A DNA stretch of 64,000 nucleotides, from contig OZ022499.1 of the NCBI GenBank assembly GCA_963989385.1, forward strand, positions 103,524,786-103,588,785. Reading direction: 5' to 3'. Below are positions 12,459-23,684 of this stretch, piece after piece. Numbering within the stretch: the first letter of the stretch is position 1; each line of letters starts with the position of its first letter. The position numbers and the translations under genes are program-made. A model generated the notes under the pieces. It saw nothing but the letters and a program-made list of their open reading frames with translations. It was not told the origin of the DNA and did not search any database. The DNA comes from Ctena decussata (Eukaryota; Mollusca; Bivalvia; Lucinida; Lucinidae).

Positions 12459-12655
12459 CCCTGGTAGCTTAGTGGATAAAGTGCTGGCCTGCTGACGTAG
12501 CGGTCCCAGGATGGATTCCCGCTAGAGGCGGAAACCTTTTCAGCCGTAAACGGGGCTCCATTGCACACAACATTTTATTATCACCATCTCATCGTTCTAA
12601 TGTGACTGAAATACTGGTGAAAAGAAAGTAAAATCGGAAGCCAACAATCCATCCC
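12459..12655 (+). mobile_element. tRNA-derived SINE (plus strand)
   Basis: The head GCCCTGGTAGCTTAGTGGAT contains a good pol III A box (TAGCTTAGTGG), followed by a weak B box (GGATGGATTCC) at about 12512. The body contains TGACTGAAATACTGGTGAAA near 12602. That 3' motif also occurs in the SINE at 18583-18825, so both are one family. The 3' tail is lost. Confidence 0.6.
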
Positions 12656-12659
12656 TGGT

Positions 12660-12842
12660 TGTTTCTTACTGAGAGGTTGACCTGCTTGATACCTTGCAGC
12701 ATTGGAGAAAGGCGCATTTTGAGTATCCTCGCAGCTTGTTTGGTACTGAGAATGGCATATGCTTTATACTAGTACCACGGGGATCGAACCTGGTACATTT
12801 AGCATCGGAGGCAAGTGCGATAACCGGTGAGCTGCCACGCTT
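12660..12842 (-). mobile_element. tRNA-derived SINE head (minus strand)
   Basis: On the minus strand, 12840-12777 reads GGCAGCTCACCGGTTATCGC then CCAGGTTCGATCCCCGTGG, a tRNA-like A-box/B-box pair. The acceptor arms do not pair, so it is not a functional tRNA. The body continues toward 12660 without a clear tail. Confidence 0.5.
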
Positions 12843-13003
12843 TATCACGTTGTTTTGCTGTTACTGGTCGTTTCTTGTTGCACATTATTTTTCTAGCTAT
12901 TATATGTACAGAGCCGAATAAACTCCAAGCAAGATACATTGTATGCCCAACATCTTATAGACCTGCAAGGAACAAATGACAATTTGTACTATTTTTCTTT
13001 TTC

Positions 13004-13037
<34 letters not shown>
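13004..13037. repeat. (ATT)n microsatellite
   Basis: About eleven ATT units, 42 bp before the exon acceptor at 13078. Confidence 0.9.
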
Positions 13038-13040
<3 letters not shown>

Positions 13041-13078
13041 AACATCATTTTTACATGCTTACTTTTTTATTTTTACAG

Positions 13079-13353
13079 CGGGACGAAAACAATACAGCGT
13101 TGGTGAGGCTATAGCGTTGACAATCACTCTACAAACTGGCTCCAACCAGGACAGAACAAGAGGCGGGGATAAACTTCGAGTCAGAATTTATAACACCACC
13201 CTTCAAGCGTTTGCTCCAGGCTACATCATTGATCATAACAATGGTACCTACACAGCCATTGTCCGCACCCACTGGCCTGGTAAACAGGCGATATCTGTTA
13301 TACTGGCATACAGAAGAGAAGCTGTACGAGCAATGTACTATATCCGTCAAAAG
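13079..13353 (+). CDS. NXPE: NXPE-family protein, Ig-like region exon
   Basis: Acceptor TTTTTACAG ends at 13078 and donor GTACTT begins at 13354. The exon enters in phase 1 and leaves in phase 0. It encodes GRKQYSVGEAIALTI, GGDKLRVRIYNTT, NNGTYTAIVRTHWPGKQ and ILAYRREAVRAMYYIRQK, matching the NXPE Ig-like (neurexophilin-type) domain pattern: YxVGE, GGDxLRxRI, NGTYT, FWPGK and a SEAV-type Glu-Ala-Val. Two N-glycosylation sequons (NTT, NGT) suit a lumenal or secreted chain. There are no internal stops or frameshifts. The domain is thought to bind partners rather than catalyse, but NXPE functions are poorly known. Confidence 0.88.
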
Positions 13354-14134
13354 GTACTTGTTAAACAGTCCATGTGCTGATTTAATTTACATACCCAGAG
13401 TTGGTTGTCACGTGTTTAAAACGTCATTTTCTTACATATTTTAAATGAGGAAATCCTTGAAATATCGTCTAGTTTTCGTTGTGTGTGTATGAATGAATTG
13501 TCAAGTAGTGCGAAATCATCAAAACTTCATGACGATATTCCAGATTGTACTGTGGGGTTGACAGCTTTTTGTATTAATCTTCCCTGATTACCGAAATCGT
13601 ACGTAGGCTAAGTGGTCTAGATCTCCGACTTGCTGTGGCATTTAAGGAGGACTAAAAATGAACACTGCTAAACGCTCATTAAACATCTCGTCATTTAAAA
13701 TAGCCGTGATTGGCCACTATTAAACAAATAAAACATCCTTGACTTGCTCAAGTGTTTTAAATGCTTTTAGTCATTTTAGTTGGCCACCAACTTGATGACC
13801 TATTTTTCCGTTTATGACCTCCCAAATTCGAATAAGAGAGTGGATTTTCCAAAATGACCTGCTCTTGATAGACTTAATATAGGAACTGAGAAAATAAAAG
13901 TCAGTGAATCGTATCACAAAGTCAATGGAGCAAAGCAGTTGGTCGAATCGCTTCACAGATGATAGTTTAGAAGTACCTTAAACATCACATTAAATTTCAT
14001 AAGCATAATTATCCAATCGAAGAGCACCATTTGAAATAAATGACTTTTTGAATCACTGGCTCCCCCGACTTAATTGGTTCCCGATGCCATATACACTACA
14101 TTAATTTTATCTAACATGTCTTATTGTACTTCAG
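13354..14134. other. NXPE intron 2, no recognised feature
   Basis: 781-bp intron with GTACTT donor and TTGTACTTCAG acceptor. No repeat or RNA gene is apparent. Confidence 0.5.
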
Positions 14135-14382
14135 ATTCCCAGTACACGAACTATAGCTGCGGTGTTTCGAAACGGGAATAGTGAGGTTGCGACAGCGTGC
14201 CATCCTGTTCGCAGTTGGCTGACAGACTTCAAGGAAGTTTGTAACTTGACATCCACAAATGGCGGCATGTCCTGGTACTGTGGTAAACCAAGCAATGGGT
14301 TAAAATGCGATGATTGGTCATTCACAAAATACGCCTCACCTCATCCGGTAGTACCGCTAACGGCAGCTGAGCACCGCATTTT
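14135..14382 (+). CDS. NXPE: NXPE-family protein, Cys-rich middle exon
   Basis: Acceptor TACTTCAG ends at 14134 and donor GTAAGT begins at 14383; the phase is 0 in and 2 out. The product continues IPSTRTIAAVFRNG, ATACHPVRSWLTDFKEVCNL, GGMSWYCGKPSNGLKCDDW. The Cys spacing (TACHP, EVCN, WYCGKP, LKCDDW) is the typical segment between the Ig-like and the esterase-like domains of NXPE proteins. It carries one NLT sequon. It reads directly on from the preceding exon (RQK-IPSTRT) without loss of frame. Confidence 0.87.
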
Positions 14383-14742
14383 GTAAGTACTTTCCCAGCT
14401 GGCCATACAATTTGACACAACGTTCAATCAACATTGATGCAACGTTTTTCAACTTTCTATGTCTTATCGGTTGTATTTCCACAGGTTACAGCTTCAGCTG
14501 AGTATCGAGCTCAGATCTTATTAACTTTTCACACAGATATAGGTTGTAACATGTATATAGTTAATGTTTGTCATTTTGAATAAGAATAGAGAAAAGTCAG
14601 GTAATTTAGGCCCTGGAAGATTTTTGGCACTCCTGACATTTATATAGGCTCTTCAAAAAAAGCTGTCGGATTTTCTAAGAAGATAAGAAGGCATTGATCA
14701 GGAGCCGACACAATCGTTTACCACATCCTGCCTAAAACAATA

Positions 14743-14880
14743 TGAACTGCGACACTACAAAACCAACAAAGTGGCATGAGCGCCCAGCGAATACTCAGAT
14801 CAGCCTGGACATCCGCCCAGTCTGATCAGATTATTCGCTCTCCGCATGGAGCTAGCTTAGACCCTTAGCTACCCTTTAAC
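14743..14880. mobile_element. Half copy of the 237-bp hairpin MITE
   Basis: Only the left arm (TGAACTGCGACACTACAAAA to CTTAGCTACCCTTTAA) of the MITE described at 21102-21338 is present. Confidence 0.75.
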
Positions 14881-15087
14881 TTGCATGATTTTTAACTACA
14901 TACCTACAACAGAATCCATGGCGAATTTCTTTGAAATGAAAATAAAATTATGACATAATTTTGAGCATAATGCAAGCCTATTCAATATCGTATTATTTAA
15001 CATGTTAAATGGTTCAATCTTTAACTGCTAAAAAGATTGATTTTATTAATTTCCATAATCAAATCTTGTAAGTTTAACCAAAATATA

Positions 15088-15923
15088 CTCAGCGTCAATG
15101 AAAACGCACCAGTTTGGAACTTATGGCACATTATGTTCGTTTAATGTTTGGTTTTATGTAATAGACAATTTGGTTAACCTTTATTTTCTTGTATTGAGAT
15201 AGAATGTTTGCAAATTAAATTTCGTTCATCAGTGGGTGCTATCAAGCGTGACGTCAATACTGACGTATTTGAAAACTGTCGATATCAAATGACACATTTA
15301 AAGCGTAATAAATCCATATTTCGTGCTCTGCCAGACTCTTGATTGCAAATGAATCGTTTATTGGAAGGTCTCTTCACATAAAACCCACTTTTCCTCAATA
15401 GAATTATGACGCGGTTCGGCAAATAAGGGTAACGTTATCCATGTAACGTCATACTCTGGCTGGGTAATGGTTGACGTTTGTCCCACAGAACTTCTGAAAT
15501 TCTGCTTCTACTACTTATCTCAGCATTTTGGGTTGCAAAAAAAGTATCAAATTTACCTTTAGTTACTTTTGTCTGCCCTTGTTTGATGAACGTGACAATA
15601 ATGTGACGTTCGAATCCAAATCACTTTGTTGCATTCGGTGGTCTTGATTTATTTTCTATGGCTTTTTGATAGGGTATCTATACTCTAGCAAAATCCATCA
15701 ATGAGGAATTGCCGCCATGTGAGATTATGGTGGAAGTCCGTTTTTTCTTGATTTCAGAGCTTATGTTACGTCACACACTCACAGCGTACCTTTGGTCAGA
15801 ATGACATCATGGGCGTAATAAGATGGTCCGATATGACAGCTATACCCTGATGATATAGTATGATCATTGAATTTAAGCAAAAATTTTACATTTTAAGACT
15901 GGTGCGTTTTCATTGACGCTGAG
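15088..15923. mobile_element. TIR element flanked by TA (mariner/Tc1-like ends)
   Basis: Perfect 25-bp or longer inverted ends: CTCAGCGTCAATGAAAACGC at 15088 and its inverse ending 15923. TATA abuts both sides, consistent with TA target preference. The 836-bp interior has no transposase I can read. The ends resemble those of the 928-bp element at 37404-38331 (both have TGAAAACGC at the same offset). Confidence 0.75.
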
Positions 15924-16389
15924 TATATATCGTTCAGGTTATCCAATTGAAATTGATAGTTGAAATCTGATTGAAAATATACAATAGATTTTTGTATTTA
16001 TTTTGAAGGGGTTGGGTGGGTATTCCTTTTTACTACATTAACCTTAGATAATTATTTTATTGACATTGTAATAATAGAACTGATTAATACCAAGCTTTGT
16101 AAATCAATTGTTATTTCATTTCCACATCTGTACAACAGACTGTGTTCGGACAGAAATGACAGAAAAAGTTTTACTATGTGACCCCTGCATGACCACAGCT
16201 ATACATGAGTTGTATGCTTTCCCAATAATGTCTGTTGCAGAGAATGAGTACATACTTGTGAGATCACTGTTCGTTTGTACACTGTGTTCCGCCATGTGGT
16301 GTGAACTTGTATCTCACCCTTCGCCGAACAAGGACTTCCTGTTCTCCATCTGAAGTAGTGGCAAGCTTAACGCATGGCTTATTAGTTTC

Positions 16390-18170
16390 TTCACATTAAT
16401 AAGCAGTTCTTCTACGAACAAATTTGTTATTGACTCTTTTCGAATAAAGGTAAAAAGAATTGTCTTCAGGCTTTTGTTGTAATAGCTGTTTTCTAAATTT
16501 CAGCTGAACTTTCAAAGCTTTTACATTCTCCTGTTTACTTTTGATGGCAGTCAAGATATTCTCTTGGACTGCCATAGTCCATAAAATATCACATTTCAAA
16601 AATAGTTTCTTGTGTCCGCATTTTTCGATCTTCTGTTTTCTCTCTTCTGACATTCTGCAGCTTCTCTTGTCTTATACGTATAATAACTGTTTGTCACCGT
16701 CGAAACTGCTGTCGAAGAATCCTCACTAGCCTAGCATTTGAGAGAAGAACTTCTACTTCCTCTTCTGTCTTTTCCATCCAGCCAGTCGCTTGTTTTATTA
16801 ACAGCAAAGGCAACATAAACCCCTAAGGCCAAACATGTGATATACATGGTTTATACCTCAACATGTTGTGAAGTATGCACATACGCGTTCACTAGATTTA
16901 TCGTCCTTTTGAACACCGTATGCTTTCAATGTCATTTCTTCTAATGCTTCACCGTACTTACCTCCAGGATGGAATTCCTTGCATTTCTTTTATAGGTACT
17001 TTGTGATGGCTGCAAGAATGACTGAAAGGGACATTTCGCATTCATTGTCATATGGACTAGGTTCAATCAGAGAATCATACACGATTAACTTCAACATGAT
17101 CTAGCATAAACTCTGACGTTGTGTCAGAGTTTATGCTAGATCATGTTGAAGTTAATCATTACTGGTGGCAACTTGTGACCCAGACTTTAGCATAAGGTAG
17201 TATTTGTCCATATCAAGAATAATAATTGTTTTCTTCTCAAGGAAATGTCATAATGATGTGCTAATAAATTTGCTTACCAGTCCTAAAGCCTTTCATCGGC
17301 AACATCAGTTGGTATGGATCATAGGCAACTGACTTTGTTAGTTTGTTCAGTGTTACTCCCTTAAGGAAATCTGGCAGTTTACTGTGAGGTAAGTAAACTT
17401 TGCCTGCGTTGTGAAATAAGATATTGAACCTATTTCCCCTAAATGGAGCCAATTGTATGTTCTCTCAAATACTAGTAATCATGTATGAGAGTTACGAATG
17501 ACAAATGACGGCCAGACTTCTTTTAACTAATCAGTCTGACTGTGTCAGGCTCGTTTTCTTGTTTTTTTTTTTTTAATGATATAACATATATTGGTGGTGC
17601 CTTGTCACCATATACCTGCTTCTTCACTTCATTAGCAGCTTTAGAGCAGGATTCAGCAAGTTGAATTTACGAGAGCAAACCACAAAAAATCATCTGTCTT
17701 CTGACACTCAGTTTTCTATTTCGCCAAGTACATTGTAATTGTCGAGTGTGTAAGGATTCTTCCAGCAAGGAACTATATTCAATTTCTGTCGCAGCACTGT
17801 CAGACATTATGGATCAAAAATTTAAAAGAATTTCCTTGAAGCATCATCCGACTTTTCTGCTTCATGGTCAATATCAGCTCGTATGTCTCTAAATCGTATC
17901 ACGGAGTCCAAGCGTAAAATAATTTCTCTCCTGATCTCTTACACGGTAAATGACTTTCTTTCCGAATTTAGATGACTCATCAGTGTAGATTGAAGTTTTG
18001 GTTTCTCAACAGCAACTTCGGCAATCGGTTTCTGACTTAGAAGCAAGCGTTGGAAATTCATGCTGTGAATCGTACTAAAAGATGGAAGTTTATTTGTATT
18101 CTTATTTACCATAGACAAAACAATTTTAATAACAGACCCCGACTTTCTTTGCAGCAACGTGATGTTCTAA
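16390..18170 (-). pseudogene. Decayed transposon-type protein on the minus strand
   Basis: Collinear minus-strand blocks are interrupted by stops. 18157-17939 includes SMVNKNTNKLPSFSTIHSMN. 17452-17261 includes APFRGNRFNILFHNAGKVYL. 16653-16396 includes LKVQLKFRKQLLQQKPED. From memory, such blocks occur in that order in uncharacterised transposon-associated proteins of cnidarians and molluscs; the superfamily is not assigned. A 75-bp perfect palindrome (17083-17157) sits inside. The location within an NXPE intron, antisense to the gene, fits a TE rather than a host exon. Confidence 0.5.
17083..17157. repeat. Perfect 75-bp palindrome
   Basis: The 35-nt arms (GATTAACTTCAACATGATCT...) are fully complementary around a 5-nt loop. 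Confidence 0.9.
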
Positions 18171-18582
18171 CAATGAATACACACTTTATAAGTCTTTTCT
18201 ACACATACTAGTGTCTTCATGGAATACATACACTATGTCATTTTGTATCTTTTCATTTACAATTTCTCTTAGCCACTGATTTATCTCCATGGTATCCCTG
18301 GCCCCTGCCTGGTCTCCCAAAGACGTTGGTTTTGCATGCTCAGTAGAATAGAAAAGAAGCTATTGTTTTGTTTGGTTTCCATACTTGAAACTGTGTTCTG
18401 AAACATCACCGATTATCAGAGACATGTTAGGTACTTATTTTCCGCTCTTTTTAGCGCTTGCAGACTATTTTATACAATATTAGTATATGTCGTTTTGCCG
18501 TTCGTTGTACGGGACTGACATAACCATTCACACCAATCAAACAGTTAAACTCTTTAATGTCACTTAAAGTGTTCCAGGCTGG

Positions 18583-18825
18583 TTGGTTGGTTTGTTGTTT
18601 GGGGTTTAACGGCCTTTTGATACAGTATTTCAGTCTATATCGGGCCGTCTCCCAGAGAGAGGGAGAAAGAATACAGAAGTGATAGACAAGAGAAAAAATG
18701 TCCAAACAACCCCAACCCGCACCTGCTGTAAGCACAGTTGGCCCTTGCCCTAGTGCTTTTCAAATCAGTAGGACTCTCTGGCACTGGGAGTTACACGCAT
18801 CATCATTGCACCACCCGACCATCCC
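18583..18825 (-). mobile_element. SINE with 13-bp target-site duplication
   Basis: The element is bounded by direct repeats TGTTCCAGGCTGG (18570-18582) and TGTTCTAGGCTGG (18826-18838), one mismatch. On the minus strand it ends in GGCCGTTAAACCCCAAACAA followed by an (AACC)n-like tail at 18583-18595, preceded by CTGAAATACTGTATCAAAAG. Those 3' features are common to mollusc SINEs. Its 5' region has a degenerate pol III head. The duplication shows LINE-mediated insertion. Confidence 0.82.
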
Positions 18826-19435
18826 TGTTCTAGGCTGGTAATAAACCTATAGTGTCGAATTTTTCATGCCGGTAAACGTTATTGGCTATACATACGAGAA
18901 TGCGGACAAATTGTTATGGGTTGAACAGCGACCTGTATTTAAAAAATATATATTATATTAGAAGCCGCCTTACATGATACAACTCTGAAGGAGGTGAACT
19001 ATATAAGCTTTCAACAGCTTTCATTTCAAATCCTTTTACTTATTGTTTGTAACTTTTATTTATATTAATAAACCCGTCAACATTGATTCAGCGTCATCGA
19101 TTTAATTTGATTCAACGTTGTATGCCAGCTTGGTTATCTATCCCATATATTTGAACAAAAGTGTCTATGTAAACATTTTAGACCAAGATCGGGCCCCAAG
19201 ATTATAACACTTTTTTCATGCTCAGCCGTCAGTTGAGCATGAAATTTTACCTGCTAATAAAATGCAAATTACTGATAAGTGCTCATTATAGCTGAGTATG
19301 AAATTGTCTCTGCTTATGAATATGAAAATGTCAATATCAGTTAGCACTTTCATATTTATTAGCAGCGAAAACTTCATGCTCAGCTGAGTTGAGCACAAAA
19401 AACGTAATATAACTTTGGCGCCAGATTTTTCTAAG

Positions 19436-19930
19436 AATCCGTCTAATGAGGGTCTGTACTGTATATCAAAAGCGTTATGATACACATTACTTGATATGGA
19501 CTCAGTCTGATGAGGGTCTGGACTGTATATCAAGAGCGTTATGATAAAAAAATACTTGATATGGAATCAGTCTGATTAGGGTCTGGACTGTATATCAAAG
19601 GCGTTATGATACATATCACTTCATATACAGTCAGTTTGATGAGGGTCTGGACTGTATATCAAAACGTTATGATACACATTACTTGATATGCAATCAGTTC
19701 GATGAGGGTCTGGACTGTATATCAAAAATGTTGTGATACACATAACTTGATATCGACTCAGTCTGATGAGGGTCTGGACTGTATATCAAAAGCGTTATGA
19801 TACACAGTACTTGATATGAAATCAGTCTTATGAGGGTCTGGACTGTATATCAAAAGCGTCATGATACACATTAATTGATATGGAGTCAGTCTGATGAGGG
19901 TCTGGGCTGTACAGCAAAAGCGTTATGAAA
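19436..19930. repeat. 64-bp minisatellite, about 8 copies
   Basis: GAGGGTCTG-type words fall at 19448, 19512, 19577, 19641, 19704, 19768, 19832 and 19896, a 64-bp period. Each unit has TGATATGGANTCAGTCTGAT, GGACTGTATATCAAAAGCG and TTATGATACACATTACT. It ends about 130 bp before the NXPE exon at 20056. The minus-strand open frames here are by-products of the repeat. Confidence 0.9.
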
Positions 19931-20055
19931 CGAGGCGCATTACTTGATATGCTCATAATCCAATATGGAAGAGCCCATTTCAGGAATGAGTGAAGTGTCC
20001 AAATTTTCGGTGATTTGATACCAACAACTGATAAAATTTTATTATTTATTTTCAG

Positions 20056-20102
20056 TCCAGACAAATGGGAAGTCTTTCCAGAAGTGAATGTGAATGTAGA
20101 AG
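20056..20102 (+). CDS. NXPE: NXPE-family protein, 47-nt micro-exon
   Basis: Acceptor TTATTTTCAG ends at 20055 and donor GTAAGA begins at 20103. The exon completes a Phe codon from the previous exon, then reads PDKWEVFPEVNVNVE plus one base. It enters in phase 2 and leaves in phase 1, exactly matching its neighbours, which is strong support for so short an exon. It forms the linker just before the esterase-like domain. Confidence 0.82.
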
Positions 20103-21101
20103 GTAAGAAAAGGCCGCAAAACAGCAGTCATGCTATCTATTCTCTTTGATAGTTAAAAGTTTATTGTCTACATCACTAGATACATCCAAATGCCGAACAC
20201 ATGGTTTTCCCTCAAAAACATGAGGAAGGGGGAGGGCGCATCAAAGTGAGTGAAGGAGTGAACTCGGATGAAACGTCCTACCTCCCGAATCATTTTTTCT
20301 GGTACTATTCGGGAAAATTATGAATTTTTTAATTTTTAAAGAACTAGATAAGCATTTCATGAAAATTCTGGATAATTCTCTTATGAATCAATGCATATTC
20401 TGTTGATCATCATAAAACCGTTTCAGTAAAACGGTTCTAACAATTTTCCTTTTATTGATAATCAACAGAAATTCTGAAATTGTTGCATCGAAAATGGCTT
20501 ATGCTGAAATATGTGTTCTTAGGGCCGTTTCTTTCTTCTTTTTTTTGGCTACACCATCTCCGATTAAGTGTTTACAACCCGACAGTGGTCCTGTTTTTCT
20601 TTCTTTTTCTTTTTTTTTTTTTTTTTTTTTTTGGTACGCCATCTCCGATTAAGTGTTTGCAACCCGACAGTGGTCCTGTTTTTCTTTTTTGCAAATGGTT
20701 CTTTATATCGAGTAAGACGGAAAATAACCAGGCTGTTTTCCAGTTAATTTCACAAAACATTCAGAATCTTCACTGTTCCACTTGATTGGCCGGAAATGTT
20801 CGGTATAATGTCCTGGAACAACATAGATGTGACAAAAACAAATCACCTCATAGGAAATAAATAAACCGAATTAATGGATTGGAAATCAATTAAACGTGTC
20901 TACTAATAATATTCAAGCGCTTCTTTTTCAGTGTTAACGATTGCTGCTGTTCTCATCTCCACTTAGCACCGGTCGTAAATTTCAACCTCGGGCAGCAACA
21001 AACGTTAATCCATTTTTGCCTGTTAGACTCTGCTGTTGTTATAAATTAGACGAGTCCATTTGTTAATTGAGAGGGGTCTGGTTAAGTTTGTTTTTATCAT
21101 T
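20103..21101. other. NXPE intron 4; short duplication around poly-T
   Basis: The word CCATCTCCGATTAAGTGTTT...CAACCCGACAGTGGTCCTG occurs twice (20559 and 20639) with a long T-run between (about 20607-20632). Otherwise nothing is recognised. Confidence 0.5.
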
Positions 21102-21338
21102 TGAGCCGCGACACGAGAAAACCAACAATGTGGTCGTGCGCCCAGCCCAGACTAGGATCAGCCTTGGCGTCCGCCAATTTGATTAGACTCTTCGTTAAGC
21201 GCTAAAAGGATATCTAAGGGACTAGGCTACCTCCATGCGGACAGCGAAGACTCTGATCAGACTGGGCGGATGCCCAGGCTGATCTGAGTCTGCGCTGGGC
21301 GCACAACCACATTGTTGGTTTTGTCGTGTCGCGGTTCA
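21102..21338. mobile_element. 237-bp hairpin MITE (TGAGCCGCGACACGAG family), copy
   Basis: The whole element folds on itself: TGAGCCGCGACACGAGAAAA at the left and the inverse at 21311-21338. CAGCGCAGACTCAGATCAGC-type arms follow and CTTAGCTACC lies near the loop. It has no coding capacity and is the most abundant element in this window. Confidence 0.9.
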
Positions 21339-21591
21339 TTTTCATTCTGTTTTAAAGAGAAATACCAATTTGTCTAAAGAAAGTAGTGTAGACCGCGTTT
21401 TGTGCCGGCTGATTAAGGTCTGCACTGTTTGTCAGTGCCCCTTCATGAGCCACTAGACACAAATGGGTTAAACTCGTCAAACCCGTGGTTAAATATTAAT
21501 TTTGATATCTTGAGCTTTGAAGAACACAGTTTGCAGAGTCGCATATTTTTTACGGGACACATGTGTCCGTTTTATAGATTTAAAGCATACA

Positions 21592-21828
21592 TGAGCCGCG
21601 ACACGTCAAAACCAACAAAGTGGCACGTGCGCCCATCGAAGACTCAGATTAGCCTGAGCATCCGCTCAGTCAAATCAGAGTCTTCGTTGTGCGCTTTGGG
21701 CTACTATAGACTCTTAGCTACCTTTTAAGCACTCAGCGAAGATTCTAACCACACTGGAGGGCCCGGGCTGATCTGAGTCTTCACTTGGCACACATGCCAT
21801 TTTGTTGGTTTTGTCGTGTCGCGGCTCA
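21592..21828. mobile_element. 237-bp hairpin MITE, copy
   Basis: Same family as 21102-21338 with ends TGAGCCGCGACACGTCAAAA / inverse. The two copies lie 253 bp apart in the same NXPE intron. Confidence 0.9.
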
Positions 21829-22565
21829 TATGCTGCCGACTAATTTTTTGTGCGTCAGAGAAATGGAAGCGTTCAATAGGGTTCACTAGGCCTTTCAAGC
21901 ATGAAGCGTCTGACTATCCGTACGATACATGCGCCGCTTAACTTTGCGACAGTCATACATTAAACAATCAGTCAGTTCCAAAGTCAGCTCGAGTTTTGAT
22001 GTTTTTCTTCTTGACGCAGCCGAATATAATTTCACTTTTGTTCCACATTTAACAGGATTTCATTGGTCAAATAACGCGTATGTCAAAATTGAGCCTATAA
22101 TATCGAAGGTCAATGAATATTTAATCTTCGTTTTAACCCATTGTATTGCACTGCGTGAATACTAGCACTCTGTCAGATGTTAATTCAAAATGTTTCTCTT
22201 GTTTGTAGATTTACAATGGAAATTTTATCGAAAACAGACGCAGATATTCAAAACTTTCTTCTTTTTAAGTGTAGATCTAATTTCGGTTTTATGCACACAA
22301 ACAAACATTGGATCATGGTGGTAACGGTTTTGAAATCAGGCACATCTCAAGATTGACTGCGGTCCATTTTGAAATTCCAAATTGGACAGCTCTGTCTTGA
22401 GATATGTCATTGTCGCTTCCCAGTACCTACCGACGTAGCTCACTTGAGTCATATTCATGAAAGTTATTGTCAGCTCTTCACCTTGAGACATATAACAAAA
22501 CACACTTCCATATAATCTGCGCCGAATATCTTTTTTTTTTAGATTTTTCTTGTTTATTTTTACAG

Positions 22566-23347
22566 GGGACCTCCAAGACAGAAACCATTTACCTCCTTGT
22601 CATTCATACCCGAGACATATGTTGTGGAATAAAGAAGAACCAACTGGTTTCTTCTATAAAAACAAATGGCATATACTTCACTGTCAGTCTCCTGGTTATT
22701 CAGTTTATAGACGATGTTTAAATAGAACCCGCCTGATGATATCCGGTGATTCTACCTCCAGACAGTGGTATTCGTTTTTACAAAAAAATCTTCAATGTAG
22801 ACAAATAACAGAAAAATGGACAACCGGAAAATGGCATAGAAAATCTGTTTGCATTGTTCCGGCCATAAACTTTACTCTTGAGTGGCTTCCACACGCGCAG
22901 CCATTTTTCCCTGGTAAGGAATGGGATAACCAAAAATACGGCATTCATTCTATTGCGAACAATATAGACGACTTAAAAAATTCATCCACCAAAACATACT
23001 TCATTATTCACATGCATATGCATACGACAGCATTTCACCATTCTATATTTCGGGACAGAATGAAAAGAATAAGTAAAAGTGTTCGTCATCTATTAAAAAT
23101 AAACAAGAATGTGACTTTCTTAATAAAAGGGCCTCATACATATATTCGTGCAAAGCAATTAGATGATTATAACGGGTATATTTATAAAGATATAATGTTA
23201 GAGGAATTTCAAGGGCTGCATGACAAAATTGTGTTTATGGACCAGAAAGACATGACGATAGCAAAAGCTTTAATAAATAATCATCCGCCAGAAGATGTTG
23301 TGCGCGAAGCGGTGTTTCAAATATTAGATTATATTTGTGAAAGATAG
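22566..23347 (+). CDS. NXPE: NXPE-family protein, PC-esterase-like terminal exon
   Basis: Acceptor TTTTTACAG ends at 22565; the exon enters in phase 1 and runs 259 codons to TAG at 23345-23347. It carries the NXPE C-terminal esterase-like domain: LPPCHSYPRHMLWN, then the SGDSTSRQWY block at 22742-22771 (GDS = nucleophile motif of the SGNH/GDSL-like fold), FTLEWLPHAQPF, THWIxxP-region equivalents and the closing FMDQKDMTIAKAL...HPP...ILDYIC typical of the family. Sequons NRT, NFT, NSS and NVT suggest secretory-pathway glycosylation. The exons together give about 537 residues against about 550-580 for full NXPE proteins. Whether it is enzymatically active is unknown, and the exact NXPE paralogue is not determinable. 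An AATAAA at 23546 could serve as poly(A) signal. Confidence 0.92.
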
Positions 23348-23545
23348 GATAAGGGATTAGGCAATCGTCGCAAGACAAGGTTACTAAACCATGGTTTAAC
23401 TCCAAATGTAGGGCGGCCAAAAACATGTACCGTAAAATTAGACGACTGTACAATAAATATAAGAATGATTGTTATAAAAATATGTTAAGACCGGTAAGGA
23501 AAGAGTATAAATGCATGATATCACGAAACGTTAGGTGAAAAAAAG

Positions 23546-23551
23546 AATAAA
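23546..23551 (+). promoter_or_regulatory. Candidate poly(A) signal for the NXPE gene
   Basis: First AATAAA after the NXPE stop, 199 bp downstream. It lies inside the LINE-derived linker, so the gene may end in LINE sequence. Confidence 0.35.
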
Positions 23552-23684
23552 ACTATACAAAAACTCCAATATATAAAGTCTCGTGATCCTAAAGAATGCT
23601 GCCGAATTTCATATTAAGGTGTGGAACGCTATGAAAATCATGTCAACATGGATACTTTTTACGTCATTTTTTTTTTCAATGCGT

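Noticed and set aside
12459..12535. tRNA gene on the plus strand
   Set aside because: The B box is degenerate, there is no proper acceptor or T-arm pairing, and the downstream sequence is a SINE body.
19222..20064. Minus-strand ORFs of 78-103 codons
   Set aside because: They are produced by the 64-bp minisatellite (repeated RPSLD/SPDPHQT peptide); no independent support.
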